DNA of 64,000 nucleotides from positions 152,230 to 216,229 of the forward strand of contig JBJOMW010000003.1 in the NCBI GenBank assembly GCA_046052145.1. The letters are read 5' to 3'. The position numbers and the translations under genes are program-made. The notes below the pieces were generated by a model. That model was not told the DNA's origin, searched no databases, and saw only the letters and a list, made by a program, of their open reading frames with translations. Shown piece after piece: positions 33,381 to 41,763 of the stretch; within the stretch, counting starts at the first letter, position 1, and the number at the start of each line of letters is the position of its first letter. This DNA comes from Falsiroseomonas sp046052145 (GTDB taxonomy: Bacteria > Pseudomonadota > Alphaproteobacteria > Acetobacterales > Acetobacteraceae).

Positions 33381-33799
33381 GGCGGAGCCGTTCTCCCGAA
33401 CACGGCCAGCCCAGACGGTATCCGGGCCTGGCATCGTTGCGATGCGATCCGACATCGCGGCGGCCCCGGACGCCGATCCGCCGGTGGTCTCCCCACCAAT
33501 CGGCGCGCATCCAGGACCGGGTCGCCAGAGGGGCCCGGATCAGGCGCGGCAGATGGACCGACCGCGTGACGCTTTCAAGAGTGTACTGCGCGAAATGTTG
33601 TGGAAACCTTACCGCCATGCGGGGAGGGCGCTGCACGGGCCCCTTTCCTCGTCGCCCCCGGGTTGTCTCGCGCCGGGGGACGGGCCATGTGCGGTTTGCG
33701 CCGGACCCAAACGCGGACTAGTGTCCGGCCGAGGCAACCCGGCTGCGCCCAGGGATTGAACCCTGGTGCTGTGGCCGAAGATGGGATCGAGGCGTCGCG
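33381..33799. other. Intergenic region between divergent terC and tatA
   Basis: It holds the leaders and promoters of both genes. A GGTGG/CCACC hairpin lies in the terC leader near 33480-33500. A hairpin with arms CCAGGG/CCCTGG at 33749-33766 looks like a tRNA T-arm but has no cloverleaf around it. I see no gene. Confidence 0.5.
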
Positions 33800-34075
33800 A
33801 TGGGTACGTTCAGCATTTGGCATTGGCTGGTCGTGTTGCTGGTCGTGTTGCTGCTGTTCGGCAGCGGCAAGATCAGCGGCCTGATGGGCGACCTGGCCAA
33901 GGGCATCAAGTCCTTCAAGCAGAACATGAAGGAAGACGAAGGCAAGGACGCCTCCATGGCGGCCGACGCGGCGTCGCAGACCCCGGCGCAGCCGGCCGGC
34001 AGCATCCCGGCCCCGCAGGCCGGGACCGCCCAGGCGCAGGCCCAGCCCGCGAACCCGACCCGCCCGGCGGCCTGA
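33800..34075 (+). CDS. tatA: Twin-arginine translocase subunit TatA
   Basis: A 91-residue protein with the TatA plan: a short periplasmic start, one membrane helix (IWHWLVVLLVVLLLF), the hinge GSGKISGL (usually FGxxKLP), an amphipathic helix (LAKGIKSFKQNM) and a disordered Ala/Gln/Pro-rich tail. TatA forms the pore of the Tat pathway, which exports folded proteins. No tatB or tatC adjoins it, which is not unusual in alphaproteobacteria with split loci. Several signal peptides in the window carry twin arginines. Confidence 0.92.
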   Translation: MGTFSIWHWLVVLLVVLLLFGSGKISGLMGDLAKGIKSFKQNMKEDEGKDASMAADAASQTPAQPAGSIPAPQAGTAQAQAQPANPTRPAA

Positions 34076-34081
34076 GCCTGT

Positions 34082-34105
34082 CCGCATGACCGCGAGGTCA
34101 TGCGG
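34082..34105. terminator. Hairpin terminator candidate after tatA
   Basis: The perfect 10-bp arms CCGCATGACC and GGTCATGCGG surround a GCGA loop 7 bases after the tatA stop. No U-tract follows, so it is an intrinsic terminator of the weak type or an RNA-stabilising hairpin. Confidence 0.5.
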
Positions 34106-34159
34106 CACTGGCATTGATCGGCCCTTTGCGCCGCCCTAAGGGTCGCGCAGGGAGCTCAA

Positions 34160-34178
34160 CCGGACATGTCATGTCCGG
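34160..34178. promoter_or_regulatory. 19-bp perfect dyad, candidate operator for the TRAP-mtn operon
   Basis: CCGGACATG and CATGTCCGG face each other around one T, about 90 bp upstream of the TRAP permease start. A perfect 9+1+9 dyad in an intergenic leader is typical of a dimeric repressor site. The regulator is unknown, and no regulator gene adjoins it. Confidence 0.5.
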
Positions 34179-34267
34179 CCACGCGCCGACCCCTCACGGG
34201 GCCGGCGCGATGCGTTTGTGGGGGCCGTCCTGTCCGGGGTGGGCCCGGCAGAAGTCGGAGAGGCGTC

Positions 34268-36268
34268 ATGACCACCGCACCGGCCGGGTCCGGCCAGCCG
34301 CAGGTCGAGGCCGTGAACACGGCTGTGGACGACATGGAATTCGCCTCCGGCCGGCGCGAGCTGGCCGGCTGGCAGGGTCTGGCCTGGCGCGCGGCGGCAT
34401 CCGCCTTCGTGCTCTGGCACATGTGGATCCTGCTGGTCCTGCCGGTGGACCCCACCATCTCCCGCGCTGTCCATGTCTTCCTTGGCGCGGCGCTCGGCTT
34501 TGCTCTGTTCGCCCCGCGCGCCAGCGGCGACCCGGGCCGGCGCGTGCCCTGGTATGACTGGCTGCTGATGATCCCCTGCCTGCTGGTCCCCGCGCATTAC
34601 CTGCTGGATGCGGATGGGATCGAGATGCGCTCCTTCATGGGGCCGAACTGGCAGGATCTCGCGGCCGGCGTCGTCGGCATCCTGCTGGTGCTGGAATTCG
34701 CCCGCCGCACCGCGGGCCTTGTCATGCCGCTGATCGCGGTGGTGTTCATCGCCTATTGCTTCGTCGGGCCCTGGATGCCCGGCATCCTGTATCACCGCGG
34801 CGTGGATTGGCAGGCGGCCACCGTCGAGCTGTTCGGCAACAATGGCGTGCTCGGGACCATCGTGCAGGTCTCGGCGAGCTTCATCATCCTGTTTGTCACC
34901 TTCGCTGCCTTCCTGCAGGCCTCGAAGGCGGGCGACTATTTCAACGATCTGGCGCTGGCGATGGTTGGCCGCGCGCGCGGCGGGCCGGCCAAGGTCACCG
35001 TCGTCTCCGGCATCCTGTTCGGCACCATCTCGGGGTCGGCGGTGGCGAATGTCGTGGCGTCCGGCGCCTTCACCATCCCGATGATGCGCCGCGTCGGCTA
35101 CGACCGGAACACCGCTGCGGCGGTGGAAGCGACGAGCTCCACGGGCGGCCAGATCACGCCGCCGGTGATGGGCGCTGGCGCCTTCATCATGGCCGAGGTG
35201 CTGGGCATGCCCTACACCGAGATCGCGCTGGCCGGCCTGATCCCCGCGCTGCTCTTCTACATCGCCAACTACATCCATTGCGACCTGAACGCCCGCAAGG
35301 CCGGCATCCGCGGGCTTAGCCGGGACGAGCTGCCGCGCTGGGTGGACATTGCGCGCCGGTCCTACATGGCAGCGCCGCTCGTGCTGCTGATCGTTGTGCT
35401 GCTGTCGGGCTATTCGCCCTTCCGCGCTGCGGCGATCGGCATTGCGGCGACGATCGTCATCATGCTCGTCACGGCGCTGGTCCATCGCATGACGCTGCAG
35501 GGCCAGTCGCTGCCCGCGGCGGTGATCGGCGCCGTCGCGGAGACGCTTGCCGCCATCGAGCGCGCGCTGGCCGGCTCCGCGAAGGAGGTGATGCAGCTGA
35601 TTGCCGTCTGCGCCGCCGCCGGCATCGTCGCCGGCGTGATCGGGCTGACGGGTGTGGGCGGCCGCTTCGCGACCATGCTGCTCGACATCGCCGGCACCTC
35701 TGTCTTCCTGGCGATGATCTTCACCATGGTGGTGGCGATCATCCTCGGGATGGGCGTGCCGACGACGGCGGCCTATGCGATCGCGGCCGCGGTGGTCGCG
35801 CCGGGGCTGATCCGCATCGGCGTCGAGCCGCTGGTGGCGCACATGTTCATCTTCTACTTCGCCATCCTCTCGGCCATCACGCCGCCGGTCGCGCTGGCCT
35901 CCTTCGCCGCGGCCTCCATGGCGGGTGCCGATATGTGGAAGACCAGCGTGGTCGCGGTGAAGCTGGGGCTGGCCACCTTCATCGTGCCCTTCATGTTCTG
36001 GCTCTCGCCCGCGCTGCTCGCGCAGGGGGAGCTCGCTTTCGTCCTGCAGGCCTTCGCCTCGGCGGCCTTCGGCGTCTTCCTCCTGGCCTGCGCGACCGAA
36101 GGCTGGATGCTGAATGGCCGCCTCGCCCTGCCGCTGCGCCTGGTCTCCGGCGTCGCGGGGATCATGCTGATGATCCCGGAGGCCTGGACCGACCTTGGCG
36201 GGCTTGTGCTCGGCCTCGGGCTCATTGCCTGGCAGTGGCGCGCCTTCCCGCGGGAGCAGGCGGCGTGA
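34268..36268 (+). CDS. Fused TRAP transporter permease (4TM + 12TM, DctQM-type)
   Basis: A 666-residue protein with about 16-18 membrane helices. The N-terminal third corresponds to the small DctQ-like subunit. The rest is the large permease, with GTISGSAVANVVASGAFTIP, EATSSTGGQITPPVMGAGAF and ILGMGVPTTAAYAIAAA, all conserved in fused TAXI-type TRAP permeases. Such transporters use a periplasmic receptor, but none is encoded beside it. The stop overlaps the mtnB start (GTGA). This makes it part of the methionine-salvage operon and suggests that it imports a sulfur-containing or carboxylate intermediate; that link is inferred. Confidence 0.92.
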   Translation: MTTAPAGSGQPQVEAVNTAVDDMEFASGRRELAGWQGLAWRAAASAFVLWHMWILLVLPVDPTISRAVHVFLGAALGFALFAPRASGDPGRRVPWYDWLLMIPCLLVPAHYLLDADGIEMRSFMGPNWQDLAAGVVGILLVLEFARRTAGLVMPLIAVVFIAYCFVGPWMPGILYHRGVDWQAATVELFGNNGVLGTIVQVSASFIILFVTFAAFLQASKAGDYFNDLALAMVGRARGGPAKVTVVSGILFGTISGSAVANVVASGAFTIPMMRRVGYDRNTAAAVEATSSTGGQITPPVMGAGAFIMAEVLGMPYTEIALAGLIPALLFYIANYIHCDLNARKAGIRGLSRDELPRWVDIARRSYMAAPLVLLIVVLLSGYSPFRAAAIGIAATIVIMLVTALVHRMTLQGQSLPAAVIGAVAETLAAIERALAGSAKEVMQLIAVCAAAGIVAGVIGLTGVGGRFATMLLDIAGTSVFLAMIFTMVVAIILGMGVPTTAAYAIAAAVVAPGLIRIGVEPLVAHMFIFYFAILSAITPPVALASFAAASMAGADMWKTSVVAVKLGLATFIVPFMFWLSPALLAQGELAFVLQAFASAAFGVFLLACATEGWMLNGRLALPLRLVSGVAGIMLMIPEAWTDLGGLVLGLGLIAWQWRAFPREQAA

Positions 36269-36879
36269 GCCTCCCGCCCGCCATCGCCGAGGCCATCGTT
36301 GCCGCGGGCCGGCGGCTCGACGCGCTCGGGCTGGTGCCGGCGACGGCGGGGAATTTCTCGATCCGGCTGGATGCGCGGCGGCTCGCCGTCACGGTGTCTG
36401 GCCGGCACAAGGGGTTTCTCACGCCTGACGACGTGATGGTGGTGGACCTCGAGGGCCGCGCGGAGGACCCCGCCAAGCGCTCAAGCGCGGAGACACTGCT
36501 CCATTGCGGCATCTACCGCCGCTTCCCGGAGGCGGGCGCGATCCTGCATGGCCATTCCATCGCGAACACGGTGCTGTCGCGCCGGGCCGGGAACGCCCTG
36601 CGGCTGGCCGGCTACGAACTGCTGAAGGCCTTCCCGGGCCTGCCCACCCATGACGCCGCGGTGACGCTGCCGGTCGTGCCGAACGACCAGGACATCGCGC
36701 GGATGCAGCGCGGGCTGGATGCGCTCTGGGATGGCATATCTGATATTCCGCCTGGATATTTGATCGCAGGCCACGGATCCTATGTATGGGCCGCCGCCAT
36801 GCCGGGGGCCCTGATGCGCATGGAAGCCCTGGAATTCATGCTGGCCTGCGAGATGGAAGAGAGGAGGCTGGGACAATGA
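36265..36879 (+). CDS. mtnB: Methylthioribulose-1-phosphate dehydratase
   Basis: A 204-residue class II aldolase-fold enzyme of the methionine salvage pathway. It dehydrates 5-methylthioribulose-1-phosphate to the diketo form. Motifs: GLVPATAGNFSIR and TVSGRHKGFLTPDDV near the N-terminus, SSAETLLHCGIYRRFPEAGAILHGHS with the zinc histidines, and the GHGSYVWA loop near the C-terminus. The start is GTG 36265, overlapping the permease stop. The order mtnB-mtnD-mtnC, with overlapping or adjacent ends, shows a single operon. Confidence 0.93.
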   Translation: MSLPPAIAEAIVAAGRRLDALGLVPATAGNFSIRLDARRLAVTVSGRHKGFLTPDDVMVVDLEGRAEDPAKRSSAETLLHCGIYRRFPEAGAILHGHSIANTVLSRRAGNALRLAGYELLKAFPGLPTHDAAVTLPVVPNDQDIARMQRGLDALWDGISDIPPGYLIAGHGSYVWAAAMPGALMRMEALEFMLACEMEERRLGQ

Positions 36880-37415
36880 GCCGCCTGACCGTGTGGGACG
36901 CCGACAAGAACACGCAGCTCCTGGTCACCGAGGACCCGGATCGCATCGGCGCCGAGCTGAAGGCGATCGGTGTGCGCTTCGAACGCTGGCCGCTTGCCGA
37001 CATCCCCGCCGATGCTGAGGCCGATGCGATCCTCGCCGCCTATCGCCCGCATCTCGATGCCTTCCTGGCCTCGACCGGTGCGGGCACGGCGGATGTCATC
37101 AAGCTGACGCCCGACCATCCGATGAAGGATGCGCTGCGCACGAAGTTCCTCTCCGAGCACACGCACACCGAAGACGAGGTGCGTTTCTTCCACAGCGGCA
37201 CCGGCAATTTCGTGCTGCACATGGACGGGAAGGTCTTCGACGCGCATTGCGGCGCGGGCGACCTGATCAGCGTGCCGGCCAATTCGAAGCACTGGTTCGA
37301 CGCCGGCGACGCGCCGAATTTCGCGGTGGTGCGCGTCTTCACCGAGACCACCGGCTGGACGCCGCATTACACCGGCACCGACATGGCCGACCGCTTCCCC
37401 GCTGCGACCGCCTGA
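36876..37415 (+). CDS. mtnD: Acireductone dioxygenase
   Basis: A 179-residue cupin enzyme. With iron it turns acireductone into the keto acid of methionine and formate; with nickel it makes an off-pathway product. The metal ligands lie in HTHTEDEVRFF (two His and a Glu) and in the SKHWFDAG histidine. The family size is typical. The start ATG 36876 overlaps the mtnB stop (ATGA). Confidence 0.95.
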   Translation: MSRLTVWDADKNTQLLVTEDPDRIGAELKAIGVRFERWPLADIPADAEADAILAAYRPHLDAFLASTGAGTADVIKLTPDHPMKDALRTKFLSEHTHTEDEVRFFHSGTGNFVLHMDGKVFDAHCGAGDLISVPANSKHWFDAGDAPNFAVVRVFTETTGWTPHYTGTDMADRFPAATA

Positions 37416-37416
37416 C

Positions 37417-38106
37417 GTGATCTCGGCTGTCGTCACCGACATCGAAGGCACGACCAGCGCCATCGCCTTCGTGAAGGAGACGCTGTTCCCCTTCGCGGCC
37501 GCGGCGCTCGACAGTTTCCTCGATGCGCGGGGCGACGACCCGCAGGTGCAGGCGGTGCTCGCCGCGGTGCCGGGGCCGGATCGGCGCGCGACGCTGCGCG
37601 CCTGGATGGCCGAGGATGCGAAGGCAACGCCGCTCAAGACGCTGCAGGGCATGATCTGGCGCGCAGGCTTCGAGGATGGCCGCTTGAAGGGGCATCTCTG
37701 GCCCGATGTGCCCGGCTGCCTGCGCGCCTGGGCCGAGGCGGGGACCGCGCTTGCGGTCTATTCCTCGGGCTCAGTGGAGGCGCAGCGGCTGCTTTTCCGC
37801 CATTCGCTGGCCGGCGATATGGAGCCGCTGTTCCGCGGCTTCTTCGACACGAAGATCGGCGCCAAGCGCGAAGCGGCGTCCTATGCCGCGATCGCCGCCG
37901 CGCTGGCCTGCCCGCCGGGCGAGATCCTGTTCCTCTCCGACGTCGCGGAGGAGTTGGACGCGGCCGCGCAGCAGGGCCTGCAGACCTGCCAGCTGGTCCG
38001 CGCCGCCGACGGCACGCAGCCCTCCGGCCGGCATCCGGTCGCCGTGGATTTCCCCGCCGTCGCGCAACGCTTCGGCCTGCGCCAGCCGGGCCGCGCCGCG
38101 GGGTGA
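37417..38106 (+). CDS. mtnC: Acireductone synthase (enolase-phosphatase E1)
   Basis: A 229-residue HAD-family enzyme that enolises and dephosphorylates the diketo intermediate, feeding the dioxygenase. The HAD motif reads TDIEGTTSAIAFV (nucleophile aspartate, with E1-specific sequence). YSSGSVEAQRLLF is motif II, GAKREAASY carries the lysine, and ILFLSDVAEELDAA the acidic motif. The GTG start lies one base after the mtnD stop. mtnA and mtnP are absent from the window, so the upstream steps are encoded elsewhere. Confidence 0.95.
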   Translation: MISAVVTDIEGTTSAIAFVKETLFPFAAAALDSFLDARGDDPQVQAVLAAVPGPDRRATLRAWMAEDAKATPLKTLQGMIWRAGFEDGRLKGHLWPDVPGCLRAWAEAGTALAVYSSGSVEAQRLLFRHSLAGDMEPLFRGFFDTKIGAKREAASYAAIAAALACPPGEILFLSDVAEELDAAAQQGLQTCQLVRAADGTQPSGRHPVAVDFPAVAQRFGLRQPGRAAG

Positions 38107-38161
38107 CAAGGCCCCGCGGGGCAGGCTAGATGCCGACGACCGCTTGGCGGGAGGCTCCGCG

Positions 38162-39145
38162 ATGCTGACATCCTACACCCTCGCCGAGGGCCGGATCGCT
38201 GTTCGCGACGGGCTGCTGCCGCCAGAGGACCTCGCCCGCGCCGTCTGGATCGACCTGCTGAACCCGACGCCGGAGGAAGAGCGCGCGGTGCAGACCGCGC
38301 TTCGCCTCGAAGTCCCGACCCGCGAGGAGATGGAGGAGATCGAAAGCTCCTCCCGCCTCTACCGCGAGGACGAGGTGTTGTTCCTCACGGCCAACTTCCT
38401 GTTCGGTGCGGATGGGCCGGAATATGGCTCGACACCGATCACCTTCGTGCTCGCCCCGCAGGCGCTGGTCACGGTGCGCTACCAGACGCCGAAGGCCTTC
38501 GCCGTCTTCGCGCTGCGCTGCCAGAAGACGCCCTCGCTGGTCGCCTCCGCCGACGGGGTGATGCTGCACCTGTTCGAGCAGATCGTGGACCGGCTGGCCG
38601 ACATCCTGGAGCGTGTCGGCGCGGATATGGACCGCACCTCCTCGGCTGCCTTCCGCAGCGCGCGCGCCAAGGTGAAGGCCGACAAGCGCGGCGCCGATTT
38701 GCGCGAGGCGCTGCTGACCTTGGGCCAGGTGGGGGAGGTGACGACGCGTGCGTCAGAGACGCTGCTCGGCCTGTCGCGCATCCTGACCTTCGTCGGCGCG
38801 GAGAAGGCCACCGCCGTCCGCAGGGAGAACCAGAGCCTCATCAAGACGCTGGTGCGCGACGTGCGCAGCCTTGTGGATCATGCGGGCGTGCTGAACGGCA
38901 AGGCGAACTTCCTGCTGGACGCCGTGCTCGGCATCATCAACGTTGAGCAGACGAACATCATCAAGACCTTCACCGTGGCCTCCGTCGCGCTGATGCCGCC
39001 CACCCTGATCGCCAGCATCTACGGCATGAACTTCCAGTTCATGCCGGAGCTGACGCAGCCCTGGGGCTATCCCTTCGCGCTGGGGCTGATGGTGGTCTCG
39101 GCCCTGCTGCCCATCCTCTATTTCAAGCGGAAAGGCTGGCTCTGA
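38162..39145 (+). CDS. CorA-family magnesium (divalent cation) channel
   Basis: A 327-residue protein. A large cytoplasmic domain (about 1-265) includes a long helix rich in charged residues. Two transmembrane helices follow at the C-terminus, the first followed by the signature YGMNF, which forms the selectivity loop, and the second ending in KRKGWL. CorA pentamers admit Mg2+ (also Co2+ or Ni2+). Start ATG 38162. It follows mtnC by 55 bp and may be read from the same transcript. Confidence 0.93.
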   Translation: MLTSYTLAEGRIAVRDGLLPPEDLARAVWIDLLNPTPEEERAVQTALRLEVPTREEMEEIESSSRLYREDEVLFLTANFLFGADGPEYGSTPITFVLAPQALVTVRYQTPKAFAVFALRCQKTPSLVASADGVMLHLFEQIVDRLADILERVGADMDRTSSAAFRSARAKVKADKRGADLREALLTLGQVGEVTTRASETLLGLSRILTFVGAEKATAVRRENQSLIKTLVRDVRSLVDHAGVLNGKANFLLDAVLGIINVEQTNIIKTFTVASVALMPPTLIASIYGMNFQFMPELTQPWGYPFALGLMVVSALLPILYFKRKGWL

Positions 39146-39849
39146 TCTCAAGGGCTGCTCTCCTCGTCGTTCTGTTGCTGCCCGCCGGCGCGCTGGCGCA
39201 GCTGCCGGCGCCAGCCCCTGTCGGCGCCGCCTGCCCCGCACGCGGCACGCCCGTGATCAGCGTCGAACTGGTGGACCCCGAGCCGCGGATGCTGCCGCAA
39301 CTGCCGGCCCGGCAGCTCCGCGCTGAAGCGGGCGGGCATGCCGACGCTGCTTTTCCGCATCACCTCGGCCTCACCACCTCGCATGTCGAGTGGCGGAGCG
39401 AGATCACGGTGCGCGCCCAGGCTGGCGGCCCGGGCCGTGCGGTCTGCGCCGTGCCGGCGGAGCTTCGTATCCGCCTGATCCATGCCGAGCACGGCATCCG
39501 CCTGGCGCGCGAATTGCCGCCGGGCGGCTGCCTCGCGGCTGAGGTTCTGGCGCATGAACGCCGCCATGCGGAGGTGAACCGCCGCACCCTGCGGGAGACG
39601 GCGAATGAGCTGCGTGGCCTGGTGCGCGGCTGGGCGCAGCGCGCCGAGACTCGCGCGCCGGACATCAACGCCGCCGCCGTCGCGCTGCAGCAGGAGCTGG
39701 CGCAGGTGATGGAACCCACGCTCGAGCGGCTTCGGCTGGCTCGGGAGGCCGGGCATGCGGCGATCGACACGGCCGAGGAATACAGCCGCCTGAGCCGCAT
39801 CTGTCCCGAGGACCAGCGCCGCCTGCGTCAGGCGCTGCGCGGCGGATGA
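39142..39849 (+). CDS. Exported protein with an AHERRH motif, probable CTG start
   Basis: A protein of about 235 residues. No ATG/GTG/TTG start gives a full signal peptide: TTG 39175 would leave only nine residues of it. A CTG at 39142, overlapping the corA stop as CTGA, restores a complete signal (ISRAALLVVLLLPAGALA). The mature part contains VLAHERRHAEVN, which resembles a zinc-peptidase helix with E and two His, and a long arginine-rich helix after it. Relatives are DUF922-like putative peptidases, but I cannot confirm the family. Confidence 0.6.
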   Translation: MISRAALLVVLLLPAGALAQLPAPAPVGAACPARGTPVISVELVDPEPRMLPQLPARQLRAEAGGHADAAFPHHLGLTTSHVEWRSEITVRAQAGGPGRAVCAVPAELRIRLIHAEHGIRLARELPPGGCLAAEVLAHERRHAEVNRRTLRETANELRGLVRGWAQRAETRAPDINAAAVALQQELAQVMEPTLERLRLAREAGHAAIDTAEEYSRLSRICPEDQRRLRQALRGG

Positions 39850-39989
39850 GCGAAGCGGCGGGCGGTTGCTGCACAAAGGGGCAAGGGCGTCCGTCGCGCG
39901 CCGTTCCGCCCCGGCCGGCGGATTGACCGCCCCCCCGCGCCCGGGGTTCCTTCGCCCGATCGAGACCCCCCAGCCCTGAGGCTCCCCCT

Positions 39990-40955
39990 ATGCCCGCCAC
40001 GCACCGGATTGCCGCGACACCTGAGACGGTCCGCTTCGGCGCCTTCGATGCCGCCTTCCCGTCGGTCGCGACGGTGGCCAGCGGCGACCTTGTCGTCCTC
40101 GAATGCGTCTCCGGCGCCAAGGAGATCATGCCGCCGCCCGAATCGGGGCTGAAGGTGCCGCCCGCCCTGGCCGCCATCCACGCCGCCGACCCGCCGCGCA
40201 TGGGCCCGCACATCATCACCGGCCCGGTCGCCGTGCAGGGTGCCGAGCCCGGCGATGTGCTGCGCGTGGACATCGAGAAGATCGAGCTCGGCAATGATTG
40301 GGGCTTCTGCGGCTTCCGGCCGCTCTTCGGCACGCTGCCGGAGGATTTCCCCTATGCCCGCATGCTGCACATCCCGGTGGACAAGGCGGCGATGACCTGC
40401 ACAGTGCCCGTCGGCCCCGGCGTCACCCTGCCGCTGTCGCCCTTCTTCGGCGTGATGGGCGTCGCCCCGCCGCGCGAATGGGGCCGCCTGTCCACGAAGG
40501 AGCCGCGCGCGCATGGCGGCAACCTCGACAACAAGGAGATCGGGGAGGGCGCGACGCTCTGGTTGCCCGTGCATGTCGCGGGCGCGATGTTCTCCGCCGG
40601 TGACGGTCATGGCGTGCAGGGTGATGGCGAGGTCTGCATCAACGCGCTTGAGATGTGCCTGACGGGCCATTTCCGCCTGAGCCTCGAGAAGGGCGCCGGG
40701 GCGGCGGACCCGGCGCTGCGCTTCCCCCGCGCGGAGACCAAGACCCACTACATCTCGATGGGCCTGCATGAGGATCTCGACCTCGCCATGAAGCAGGCGC
40801 TGCGGGAGATGATCGCCTTCATCGTCGCGCGGATGAATGTCAGCCCGGCGGATGCCTATCAGCTCTGCTCGCTCGCGGTGGATTTCCGCGTGACGCAGAC
40901 GGTGAATGGCGAAAAGGGCGTCCACGGCATGCTCAAGAAGGGCCTGCTGTTCTGA
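39990..40955 (+). CDS. Acetamidase/formamidase family protein
   Basis: A 321-residue enzyme. The pattern PHIITGPVAVQGAEPGDVLRVDIEKIE, the LPLSPFFGVMGVAPP segment, PRAHGGNLDNKEIGEGATLWLPV and the metal-site loop SAGDGHGVQGDGEVC are all typical of the FmdA/AmdA family, which hydrolyses short amides in the cytoplasm. The exact substrate cannot be told. It stands alone between two convergent or unrelated units. Confidence 0.92.
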   Translation: MPATHRIAATPETVRFGAFDAAFPSVATVASGDLVVLECVSGAKEIMPPPESGLKVPPALAAIHAADPPRMGPHIITGPVAVQGAEPGDVLRVDIEKIELGNDWGFCGFRPLFGTLPEDFPYARMLHIPVDKAAMTCTVPVGPGVTLPLSPFFGVMGVAPPREWGRLSTKEPRAHGGNLDNKEIGEGATLWLPVHVAGAMFSAGDGHGVQGDGEVCINALEMCLTGHFRLSLEKGAGAADPALRFPRAETKTHYISMGLHEDLDLAMKQALREMIAFIVARMNVSPADAYQLCSLAVDFRVTQTVNGEKGVHGMLKKGLLF

Positions 40956-41082
40956 GGCTTGGGGCCGCGCGGGCGATTCCATCCACAGCTTTTCGGCCTC
41001 GGGACGCAACCTAGAACTTGTGCCAGACCCCCGCGTTGCACTACCGTATCTGGTAGGTCGGGGGGTCTGGGAGGCCTGTCAG

Positions 41083-41553
41083 ATGGACTGGACCGCGGAA
41101 GCGATTGAGCGGCTGCGCGCCCTTTGGGCGGAGGGGCATTCGACGGCCGAAATTGGCCGGCGCATGGGCATCTCGAAGAATGCGGTGGTGGGGAAGGCGC
41201 ACCGGCTGAACCTGCCGGCTCGGCCCTCGCCGATCCGCCGTGAGGCGATGGGCGCCGAGCCCCGCCAGCAGGTTGCGCGCCCCGTGCGTCCGGCCGGGGT
41301 GGCGCCGCGCACCACGCTGCCGCCGTCGCCGGTGGTCGCCACCGTGGCGCCGGTCGCCGCGCCGCCGCCGCCCGTCGTGCGGCCCTTCCCGCGCCTCAGC
41401 GCGGCGAAGTCCTGCTGCTGGCCGATCGGGGAGCCGGGCCAGGCCGGGTTCCGCTTCTGCACCTCGGAGGCGATCGTCGGGAAGCCTTACTGCCCCGAGC
41501 ACGCCGCCGTCGCCTATGTGAAGGCCCGGGACCGGCGCGAGGACGCGGCCTGA
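41083..41553 (+). CDS. gcrA: GcrA-family cell-cycle regulator
   Basis: A 156-residue protein. The N-terminal DNA-binding helices (MDWTAEAIERLRALWAEG, then STAEIGRRMGISKNAVVGK and AHRLNLPAR) are those of GcrA, which works with sigma-70 RNA polymerase at methylated GANTC sites to drive cell-cycle genes. A proline/valine-rich linker (about 55-105) leads to a C-terminal domain with SCCWPIGEPGQAGFRFC and GKPYCPEH, a conserved zinc-like cysteine set. GcrA is restricted to alphaproteobacteria, which supports the assignment of the organism. Confidence 0.95.
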   Translation: MDWTAEAIERLRALWAEGHSTAEIGRRMGISKNAVVGKAHRLNLPARPSPIRREAMGAEPRQQVARPVRPAGVAPRTTLPPSPVVATVAPVAAPPPPVVRPFPRLSAAKSCCWPIGEPGQAGFRFCTSEAIVGKPYCPEHAAVAYVKARDRREDAA

Positions 41554-41559
41554 AGAGCG

Positions 41560-41590
41560 CCCCGCAAAACCGCTTCGCGGCTTTGCGGGG
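41560..41590. terminator. Strong hairpin after gcrA
   Basis: The outer arms CCCCGCAAA and TTTGCGGGG and the inner arms CCGC and GCGG, around TTC, form a near-continuous stem 7 bases after the gcrA stop. No U-run follows. A second palindrome (CCGCGGCAAAGCCGCGG) lies near 41635-41655. Probable termination or RNA-stability region before ispH. Confidence 0.5.
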
Positions 41591-41763
41591 GGCCCCAATT
41601 TGGTGCCCATCTTCGACGGCCACGCCGCGTTGCCGCGGCAAAGCCGCGGCGCCGCCCCGGGGGTCAGATCCCGGGTCGGTGCGGTGGTCGCGCAAAAAGC
41701 CTTTCCGTCCGGCAGGTCTTCCCCCATCCTTGACGCAATAGGGATGAGGGGCTGACGCCAAAG

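Noticed and set aside
33381..33560. Possible yybP-ykoY (manganese) riboswitch ahead of terC
   Set aside because: terC genes often have one, and a GGTGGGGAGACCACC hairpin is present. The conserved GGGGAGUA and GGCAAGACC parts are not found in order.
33749..33766. T-arm-like hairpin (GGGTTCAATCCC on the minus strand) upstream of tatA
   Set aside because: No acceptor, D or anticodon arms can be built around it. It is a simple hairpin.
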